A stretch of 10,941 nt of DNA from Desulfocicer vacuolatum DSM 3385 (lineage in GTDB: Bacteria > Desulfobacterota > Desulfobacteria > Desulfobacterales > SURF-7), in assembly GCA_945870015.1 (NCBI GenBank), contig CAMBQS010000077.1, positions 1-10,941 of the forward strand, written 5' to 3'. Shown in pieces: positions 1 to 5,610 of this stretch. Each line of letters begins with the position of its first letter. Within the stretch, counting starts at the first letter, position 1. Below the pieces are notes generated by a model. That model worked only from the letters and a program-made list of their open reading frames with translations, did no database searches and had not been told where the DNA came from. A program made the translations under genes and the position numbers.

Positions 1-86
1 ATTTTTCAAAGAGTTACCATACATTGACAAAGGTTGCCAATAAAAAAAAGTTGCGGGTATTGATACAAGATTGTTTCTTCCTGCGC

Positions 87-116
87 TTGAAATTTTATGG
101 TATTTAAGCCTACATA
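87..116 (+). promoter_or_regulatory. Possible sigma-70 promoter of the GAF-GGDEF gene
   Basis: TTGAAA at 87-92 and TACATA at 111-116 are separated by 18 bases, about 40 bases before the start codon. The match is moderate. A weak 5-bp hairpin (107-111 with 118-122) followed by T6 at 126-131 overlaps it and could instead be the end of an upstream transcript. No riboswitch-like conserved core is visible in 1-158. Confidence 0.3.
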
Positions 117-158
117 AAGGCTATATTTTTTCCCGGATCAAATCACAGAGAGGGTACA

Positions 159-1193
159 ATGAAAAATCAGGATATTGGGGTTCATGGAACCCAGGCTTTT
201 GAAGCCTGTATGGAAGTGGGAAAACTGCTGACATCTAAATTGGATTTGAAAGAGATTTTAAAATTAATCGTCTTGAAGGTAAGCCAGTTGATCCAGGCTG
301 AGAACTGGTCTTTGATGCTGAAAGATGAAGAAACCGGCGAGATCTCCTTTGATATTGTTGTGGGGGTGGAAGAAAAGCTGGTCATGGGAATCCGTCTGCC
401 GAAAGGAGAAGGGATTGCAGGGCGTGTGATTGAAACCGGTGAGCCAATCATACTTCAGAATGTTGAAGATGACCGGAATTTTTTCAGAAGGGTGGATGAG
501 ATAACAGGATTTCGCACTCGCTCCATTATCTGCGTTCCGCTGAAAACCCAGGGAAAAGTCTTAGGCGTTCTAGAGGTTATCAATGTAAAAGATACATCGG
601 ATTTCCAATCCAGATATCTTCCCATTCTCACGGCCCTGTCTGATTATGCAGCCATTGCAATCCAGAATTCCTATCACTGCGACCGGGTTCGACGATTGAG
701 CGTTATAGATGAATATACCGGATTGTATAATGCCCGGTTTCTTTATCAATACCTCGAGAACCAGATTAAAAATGATCCGGATCATGAAAAAAAGCTCGCT
801 ATCATTTTTGTGGATATCGATAATTTCAAAAAGATTGTGGATACCTATGGTCATATCAGCGGATCACAAGTATTGAAAGAGGTCGGCCAAACCATGTCCG
901 CCTGTATCAGGAAAAAGGATATTCTGGTTAAATACGGCGGGGATGAGTATGTTCTTATTTTCCCGGATGTCAACCGGCAGCAGGCGATCGTGAGCGTTGA
1001 AAAAATATTGGAAAGAATCCGGGAATCCTCCTATCTTTCTAATGAAACAATACCGGTTCACCTTACTGCCAGCTTTGGAATCGCCATATACCCTGAAGAT
1101 GCTGTTACGCCCAAGGATATCCTGATCAAAGCGGATCAGATCCTGTATTCCGTCAAAAGATCAACCAAGAATGGATATGGTGCTGCGGGATAA
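159..1193 (+). CDS. GAF-GGDEF nucleotidyl cyclase, Hypr-like (cGAMP / c-di-GMP) variant
   Basis: This is a soluble cytoplasmic signalling enzyme of 344 residues with no membrane segment or signal peptide. A GAF sensor domain spans about residues 20-175. After the linker motif DEYTGLYN (184-191) comes a GGDEF cyclase domain (about 180-340). Visible motifs are D219-I-D-N-F-K (metal and phosphate binding), the inhibitory I-site R251-K-K-D254 exactly five residues before the active loop, and G260-G-D-E-Y264. The catalytic apparatus therefore looks intact. The two residues that normally hold guanine, N and D in the family pattern FKxxNDxxGHxxGDxxL, are V227 and S236 here. A Ser at the Asp position is the hallmark reported for Hypr GGDEF enzymes that make 3',3'-cGAMP (Geobacter GacA type). 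A strong Shine-Dalgarno (AGAGGG, 149-154) fixes the start. The ligand of the GAF domain is unknown. Whether the product is c-di-GMP, cGAMP or a mixture is inference. Confidence 0.93.
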   Translation: MKNQDIGVHGTQAFEACMEVGKLLTSKLDLKEILKLIVLKVSQLIQAENWSLMLKDEETGEISFDIVVGVEEKLVMGIRLPKGEGIAGRVIETGEPIILQNVEDDRNFFRRVDEITGFRTRSIICVPLKTQGKVLGVLEVINVKDTSDFQSRYLPILTALSDYAAIAIQNSYHCDRVRRLSVIDEYTGLYNARFLYQYLENQIKNDPDHEKKLAIIFVDIDNFKKIVDTYGHISGSQVLKEVGQTMSACIRKKDILVKYGGDEYVLIFPDVNRQQAIVSVEKILERIRESSYLSNETIPVHLTASFGIAIYPEDAVTPKDILIKADQILYSVKRSTKNGYGAAG

Positions 1194-1197
1194 CAAA

Positions 1198-1219
1198 GGG
1201 CAGGCACAGGGGCCTGCCC
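1198..1219. terminator. Hairpin between convergent genes, likely terminator
   Basis: A perfect 8-bp GC-rich stem pairs GGGCAGGC (1198-1205) with GCCTGCCC (1212-1219) around a 6-base loop, four bases after the GGDEF stop. On the minus strand it is followed by TTTGTT, so it best fits as the terminator of the rubrerythrin transcript. On the plus strand there is no T tract. It may still act in both directions. Confidence 0.6.
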
Positions 1220-1306
1220 CATAAGCGATAACGTAACAATTAACCATTAATTGTTTTATAATTATCGGCTTTCATGTGAAAGCGATCTTCCTTCTGCAAA
1301 ATGGAA

Positions 1307-1882
1307 TTACCAGTTTTCTCCCAGAAGTTCAAAATGGGCCTGGGGATGAGCACATGCCGGACACATTTCAGGGGCTTCATTCCCTTCGTGTACGTAACCG
1401 CAGTTGCGGCATCGCCATTTTTCGCTGCTGGATCTCTTGAAAACCTTGTTGTCTTTAATGTTGGCGGCCAGATCGTTATACCGCTTTTCATGCTGTTTCT
1501 CGGCAATAGAGATCATCTCAAAAACCAGTGCAACCGCCTCAAATCCTTCTTTACGGGCAACTTTGGCAAATCCCGGATACATATCCGTCCACTCATGATG
1601 CTCTCCGGCTGCGGCTGCTTTCAGGTTTTCAAGGGTTGTTCCAACCAGACCTGCAGGAAAACATCCACTGATTTCAACATCGCCGCCTTCCAGAAATTTG
1701 AAAAACCGTTTTGCATGCTCTTTTTCCTGATTTGCGGTTTCTTCAAAAATATCAGCTATCTGTACAAAGCCATCTTTCCGGGCCTGACCTGCAAAATAGG
1801 TGTACCGGTTCCGTGCCTGGGATTCACCGGCAAAAGCGGTCAGAAGATTTTTTTCCGTTTGGGTTCCTTTTAAACTTGCCAT
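1307..1882 (-). CDS. rbr: Rubrerythrin
   Basis: Rubrerythrin is a cytoplasmic non-haem iron protein that reduces hydrogen peroxide to water in anaerobes, taking electrons from NAD(P)H via rubredoxin or a related carrier. The 191-residue length is typical. The N-terminal ferritin-like four-helix domain carries the diiron ligands E20 (GESQARNRY), E53 and H56 (ExxH), E94 and E97 (GEHHEW), and E128 and H131 (ExxH). The C-terminal rubredoxin-like [FeS4] site is C158-x2-C161 and C174-x2-C177. All ligands are present, so the protein should be functional. The start is supported by a strong GAGGAGG site (plus-strand 1891-1897) eight bases upstream. It is apparently a single-gene unit with its own promoter (2003-2031) and a terminator hairpin at 1198-1219. 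Its presence fits an anaerobe that meets occasional oxygen. No convincing PerR or Fur box was found. Confidence 0.97.
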   Translation of the reverse strand: MASLKGTQTEKNLLTAFAGESQARNRYTYFAGQARKDGFVQIADIFEETANQEKEHAKRFFKFLEGGDVEISGCFPAGLVGTTLENLKAAAAGEHHEWTDMYPGFAKVARKEGFEAVALVFEMISIAEKQHEKRYNDLAANIKDNKVFKRSSSEKWRCRNCGYVHEGNEAPEMCPACAHPQAHFELLGENW

Positions 1883-2002
1883 ATCGTATTCCTCCTCTGT
1901 TTAAAAAAAAGTGATAGAACTGCATCTCCAAAAGCTGCGTGAGACGTGAATTGTTTGCTGTTGGGTTGAAAGAATAATCAGATATTACTGAATCGAGACT
2001 CG

Positions 2003-2031
2003 TATCTATCAAAACTTTGAACATTATTCAA
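2003..2031 (-). promoter_or_regulatory. Probable promoter of rubrerythrin
   Basis: Read on the minus strand, TTGAAT (plus 2026-2031) is followed after 17 bases by TAGATA (plus 2003-2008). A TG-A immediately before the -10 gives an extended -10 element. The implied 5' leader is about 110 bases. It was found by eye, and the region is AT-rich, so alternatives exist. Confidence 0.4.
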
Positions 2032-2091
2032 TGAAATATTCCCTCTTATTCAATCCCACCAATAATTGTGTCATATGGCATCCGCTTGAGA

Positions 2092-2103
2092 AACCAATTG
2101 GTT
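2092..2103. repeat. 12-bp perfect palindrome
   Basis: AACCAATTGGTT reads the same on both strands. It lies in the gap between rubrerythrin and the hydrolase, about 60 bases upstream of the -35 of the rubrerythrin promoter and well upstream of the hydrolase promoter. It could be a dimeric regulator site. No family can be named. Confidence 0.35.
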
Positions 2104-2136
2104 CCCGCATAGAGGATTCCTCCTTGAGGGTCTCTA

Positions 2137-2256
2137 TACATTCCCCCTTTGAGGGGAGGATTAAGGGGGGTGTAACAAAACCCTGATATTTCTCATATAT
2201 GGTTTTCATCGATAAACCAAGACACCCCCCCAGTCCCCTCTTAAAAAGGGAATGTA
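2137..2256. repeat. Foldback (MITE-like) inverted-repeat element
   Basis: A left arm of about 37 bases (2137-2173) and a right arm of about 36 bases (2221-2256) are imperfect inverted copies. Both start TACATTCC when read inward and contain runs of C and G (a stretch ending GGGGGGTGT on the left, mirrored by ACACCCCCCC on the right). The interior of about 47 bases is AT-rich and contains a smaller AAAACC / GGTTTT inverted pair. The element encodes no transposase; the short minus-strand reading frame across it is a product of the repeat. C/G-rich foldback repeats of this kind are dispersed in many deltaproteobacterial genomes, so this is probably a non-autonomous element. No clear target-site duplication was seen. 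Confidence 0.65.
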
Positions 2257-2305
2257 AAAGTTGACATTCCAAATGCGATTACCCTGAACAGGTAGGCTTT
2301 TGAAC

Positions 2306-2334
2306 TTGTCAAAATTGTACAGAACAACTATAAG
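2306..2334 (+). promoter_or_regulatory. Probable promoter of the alpha/beta hydrolase
   Basis: TTGTCA (2306-2311) is followed, after a 17-base spacer, by TATAAG (2329-2334). It lies just downstream of the foldback element and gives a leader of about 80 bases before the ATG at 2422. Confidence 0.5.
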
Positions 2335-2421
2335 GTGAACCAGAAATATATGGGGAACCTCAACGCATTTTATGAAAAGCAACAGACCGGTATGATACCA
2401 AAAAAATAACAGAGGACAATC

Positions 2422-3303
2422 ATGAAGATCAAAAAATCCGATTTTAACAGCAGGGGAGTCCGGTGTGATGGCGACCTGTATCTGCCGGAAGGGGTGAACA
2501 AACCTCCGGTTGTCATCATGGCTCATGGAATGGCCGCGCAGAAAGACTTTCGGCTGCCGGCGTATGCAGAGCGGTTTGTGGAAAAAAACATGGCCGCGTT
2601 TCTGTTTGATTACCGGACGTTTGGGAAAAGCGATGGAGAGCCCCGGCAGATGGTGGACCCGGACCTTCATGTTCAGGACTGGCAGGCTGCTATTTCCCAT
2701 GTGCGGAATCTCACGGATGTCGATGGGAAAAGGATCGCTCTCTGGGGATCATCTTTTTCCGGAGGGCATGTGATCACCTGTGCCGCAGCAGACCATGATA
2801 TCCGGGCAGTGGTCGCCCAGCTTCCGTTTGTCAGCGGTTGGTCATCCACGCGATTGAAAGGGATTCCGGATATGCTGCAATGTACTTTTTATGGAATCTA
2901 TGACCTGATCCGGGGCCTTTTGGGTTTGTCCCCTCATTATTCTCCGGTTATTGCCCCTCCCGGTTCTTTTGCCGCCATGAATACGGAGGAATCCTATCCC
3001 GGATATATGGCCATTGCAGGTGAAAGTACTGGTTGGGAAAACAAAATGGCATCACGGGCATTTATCAAGGCATCCCTATATAGCCCGATCAGCAGGGCAA
3101 AACAGGTCAAAGCCCCGACACTGGTCATGGCCGGAAAATATGACTCCCTGATCCCGGTGGATGCGGTCCGGAAAATGGCAAGCAGGCTGCCAAAAGGAGA
3201 ACTGGTCGTGATGGACTGCAATCATTTTGAACCCTATACCGGGGAATTGTTTGAAAAGTTCGTCAGCAGGCAAAGTGCATTTTTAGAAACCCATTTAAGA
3301 TAA
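2422..3303 (+). CDS. Alpha/beta hydrolase, dienelactone-hydrolase-like
   Basis: This 293-residue cytoplasmic hydrolase of the alpha/beta-fold superfamily (DLH/peptidase S9-like group) has no signal peptide. The oxyanion-hole HG is at 35-36. The nucleophile elbow lies in W108-G-S-S-F-S-G-G115, with S111 the best candidate in a GxSxS context. The acid is probably D241 (AGKYDSLIP) and the base H268 (CNHFEPY). The order and spacing of Ser, Asp and His fit the fold. A variable cap of about residues 140-215 lies between the nucleophile and the acid, and it would set substrate choice, which cannot be read from sequence. The start has a good AGAGGA site (2411-2416) and an upstream promoter. It is followed by a hairpin before recQ, so it is probably a separate transcription unit. 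Esterase activity is likely; the natural substrate is unknown. Confidence 0.85.
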   Translation: MKIKKSDFNSRGVRCDGDLYLPEGVNKPPVVIMAHGMAAQKDFRLPAYAERFVEKNMAAFLFDYRTFGKSDGEPRQMVDPDLHVQDWQAAISHVRNLTDVDGKRIALWGSSFSGGHVITCAAADHDIRAVVAQLPFVSGWSSTRLKGIPDMLQCTFYGIYDLIRGLLGLSPHYSPVIAPPGSFAAMNTEESYPGYMAIAGESTGWENKMASRAFIKASLYSPISRAKQVKAPTLVMAGKYDSLIPVDAVRKMASRLPKGELVVMDCNHFEPYTGELFEKFVSRQSAFLETHLR

Positions 3304-3320
3304 TTTCAGATAGCAGCCTC

Positions 3321-3373
3321 GTGATAAAACCCAGTCAATCCGCCGGACATCAGGTATGCTGGTTTTATATCAC
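3321..3373. repeat. Bulged inverted repeat between hydrolase and recQ
   Basis: GTGATAAAACCCAG (3321-3334) pairs with CTGGTTTTATATCAC (3359-3373), with one bulged base and one mismatch. The 24-base loop itself contains TCCG-C-CGGA. There is no T tract on either side, so it is not a classical intrinsic terminator. It could be an RNA processing or stability element or a regulator site ahead of the helicase operon. No strong -35/-10 pair is visible for recQ in the gap. Confidence 0.4.
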
Positions 3374-3411
3374 TGCGCGGATAATATTCCTTGGGATCGC
3401 AGATTGAATTC

Positions 3412-5607
3412 ATGAAAGATCAACCAAAAGAAATTCTGAAAACCGTATTTGGATACGATTCCTTCCGGCCGTTGCAGGAAGAAGTCATCCGTCATATACT
3501 TTCCGGGAAAGATACCCTGGTCATTCTGCCTACAGGCGGCGGAAAATCCATCTGCTACCAGATTCCGGCGCTTCTGTTTCAGGGCCTGACCATTGTGGTT
3601 TCGCCGTTGATATCCTTGATGAAAGATCAGATAGAGCAGTTGACGGCACTGGGGATCAGGGCCGTGACCCTGAACAGCTCCCTGACGTCGGATCAGCTTT
3701 CTGCCAATATTTCACTGATCCGGCAGAAGAAGGCCAGGCTGGTCTATATGGCCCCGGAGACCCTTTTGAAAGAAAGTACGCTGTCGATGCTGGCCGCAGA
3801 ACAGGTGGACTGTCTGACCATTGATGAGGCTCATTGCATTTCCGAATGGGGGCATGATTTCCGGCCTGAATACCGGCAACTGGTGTCTTTCCGATCCCGG
3901 CTTCCCAATATGGTTTGTATCGCTTTGACTGCTACCGCTACACCCCGCGTGCGGGAAGACATTAAGCAGAGTCTGAATTTCGACAGATCATCGGAGTTCA
4001 TCGGAAGCTTTAACCGGGAGAACCTGAATATCCGGGTGATTCCAAAAAATACACCGGTCGATCAGACGCTCCGGTTTATTCAAAAATTCAAAGGACAGTC
4101 CGGAATTATCTACTGCTTTTCCCGGAAACAGGTGGATGACCTGAGCAATATTCTGGCAACCAAAGGATATTCTGTCAAACCATATCACGCCGGGCTTCCT
4201 GATATGCAGCGCATGAAAAACCAGGAGCTGTTTATCCGGGATGACATCCAGATCATGGTTGCCACCATTGCCTTTGGCATGGGGATCAACAAGCCAAATG
4301 TCCGGTTTGTGGTTCACTATGACCTGCCCAAAAACATCGAAAGCTATTACCAGGAGATCGGCCGTGCGGGCCGCGACGGACTTCCATCTTATTGCCTGCT
4401 TCTTTTTTCCTATGGTGACATCTACAAGATAAAATATCTTCTCCAGGACAGCGACAGTCAGAAGATGCGTGCTGCGGTCAATCATCTGAATGCAATGGTC
4501 CGATACGCGGAAACAGACATGTGCCGCCGTCATGTTCTTCTCAATTATTTCGGGGAGGAGTACAAGTCGGAGAATTGCGGCATGTGCGACAACTGCCTGG
4601 ATGAAAAGAAGAAGATGCAGGACATAACCGTTGAATCCCAGAAATTTCTCTCCTGCGTCAAGCGGACAGGGGAGATCTTCGGGATTCAACATATCGTTGA
4701 TGTACTTCGGGGATCTGAAGCAAAAAAGATATTTCGATTCGGGCATCAGACTCTTTCCACCTATGGTATTGGAAAAGAGCACACTGCCCGGCAATGGCAG
4801 CATTTTGCCCATCAGTTGCTCCACAAGGAATTCATGATCCAGGATATGGAGTTCGGCGGAATCCGGTTGACTGAAAAAGGATGGGATGTATTAAAAGGTC
4901 AGCTCACGGTAACGGGAAAAATACTCACGGAAAGTCCGGCTGCGACTTCTGTAAAAAAAGCCGCGGATTTTGAGGATATTGAATATGATCAGGAACTGTT
5001 TGATCTGCTCCGGAACCGGCGGAAAAAACTGGCAACAGAGGCCAATGTGCCGCCCTATGTCATTTTTTCCGACAAAACCCTTACGGAAATGGCAACCTCG
5101 TTTCCGCAGTCAAAAGAAAGCCTCCTATCAATCAGCGGCGTCGGCACGGTGAAGCTCCGGAAATATGGCCGGGATTTTCTGTTCCTGATGCAGGAGTACT
5201 GCAAGCTGAACAGGATTGAGGATAAGACCGTATCCATGGACAGGCCTGCCTCTTTCTCCGGAAGACCGGTACAGAAGAAACGGCATCAGGCCATCGGAGA
5301 GCTGTACAATGCCGGACGCACGGTTCAGGACATCATGGCTATGTTCAGCATCAAACAAACCACCGTGCTGGATCATCTGTTCACCTTTTTTCAGGAGGGC
5401 AATCCCATCCGGTTCGGCAGTCTAATCGATGAGTCAACACTCTCTTCCCAACAGAAAAAAAATGTTCTGGAAGCCTTTGACAAAATCGGCTATGAATTCC
5501 TGGCGCCTGTGTATTCGTCGTTGAACTGTGTTGTCGATTATGAAAACCTGAAAATTATGCGTCTGTATTATCTGTATCAAAAAAAAGTGAATGGAGAAAA
5601 GAATTGA
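3412..5607 (+). CDS. recQ: ATP-dependent DNA helicase RecQ with C-terminal HTH extension
   Basis: RecQ is a 3'-5' superfamily 2 DNA helicase that unwinds forks, flaps and recombination intermediates. Counting from the ATG at 3412 (731 residues), the Walker A is PTGGGKS (40-46), DEAH is 138-141 followed by CISEWGHDFRPEY, and motif VI is QEIGRAGRDG (314-323). The zinc-binding cysteines are C371, C389, C392 and C395. A winged-helix RQC region then spans about 400-500, and an HRDC domain about 525-598 (ANVPPYVIF through SISGVGTVKLRKYG). E. coli RecQ ends near there. This protein adds about 130 residues, with a helix-turn-helix-like segment (about 623-725, AIGELYNAGRTVQDIMAMFSI) of the HTH_40 type seen on some RecQ proteins. 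The ATG gives the usual RecQ N-terminus. An in-frame TTG at 3391 would add seven residues. Neither start has a good ribosome site. The gene is coupled to the SNF2 gene three bases downstream. Confidence 0.95.
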   Translation: MKDQPKEILKTVFGYDSFRPLQEEVIRHILSGKDTLVILPTGGGKSICYQIPALLFQGLTIVVSPLISLMKDQIEQLTALGIRAVTLNSSLTSDQLSANISLIRQKKARLVYMAPETLLKESTLSMLAAEQVDCLTIDEAHCISEWGHDFRPEYRQLVSFRSRLPNMVCIALTATATPRVREDIKQSLNFDRSSEFIGSFNRENLNIRVIPKNTPVDQTLRFIQKFKGQSGIIYCFSRKQVDDLSNILATKGYSVKPYHAGLPDMQRMKNQELFIRDDIQIMVATIAFGMGINKPNVRFVVHYDLPKNIESYYQEIGRAGRDGLPSYCLLLFSYGDIYKIKYLLQDSDSQKMRAAVNHLNAMVRYAETDMCRRHVLLNYFGEEYKSENCGMCDNCLDEKKKMQDITVESQKFLSCVKRTGEIFGIQHIVDVLRGSEAKKIFRFGHQTLSTYGIGKEHTARQWQHFAHQLLHKEFMIQDMEFGGIRLTEKGWDVLKGQLTVTGKILTESPAATSVKKAADFEDIEYDQELFDLLRNRRKKLATEANVPPYVIFSDKTLTEMATSFPQSKESLLSISGVGTVKLRKYGRDFLFLMQEYCKLNRIEDKTVSMDRPASFSGRPVQKKRHQAIGELYNAGRTVQDIMAMFSIKQTTVLDHLFTFFQEGNPIRFGSLIDESTLSSQQKKNVLEAFDKIGYEFLAPVYSSLNCVVDYENLKIMRLYYLYQKKVNGEKN

Positions 5608-5610
5608 TTC

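Noticed and set aside
107..131. Small hairpin (AGCCT / AGGCT) followed by T6 upstream of the GGDEF gene
   Set aside because: The stem is only five base pairs and overlaps the candidate promoter; too weak to call a terminator.
1..158. Cyclic-dinucleotide riboswitch upstream of the GGDEF gene
   Set aside because: I looked for the conserved GEMM core and saw nothing like it in this or other gaps.
1301..1873. Long open frame on the + strand opposite rubrerythrin
   Set aside because: It is antisense to a gene with all rubrerythrin ligands and a strong ribosome site; no recognisable domain of its own.
2024..2272. 82-codon minus-strand open frame in the intergenic gap
   Set aside because: It runs through the foldback element and its product reads like a translation of the repeat; no ribosome site or domain.
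2206..2700. 164-codon minus-strand open frame overlapping the hydrolase start
   Set aside because: It overlaps the coding start and promoter of a well-supported hydrolase on the other strand and shows no domain.
3391..3411. TTG start for RecQ seven codons upstream of the ATG
   Set aside because: No good ribosome site supports it, and the ATG at 3412 gives the normal RecQ N-terminus; kept only as an alternative.
3988..4824. 278-codon minus-strand open frame within recQ
   Set aside because: It is the complement of a strongly conserved helicase; no motif on the opposite strand.
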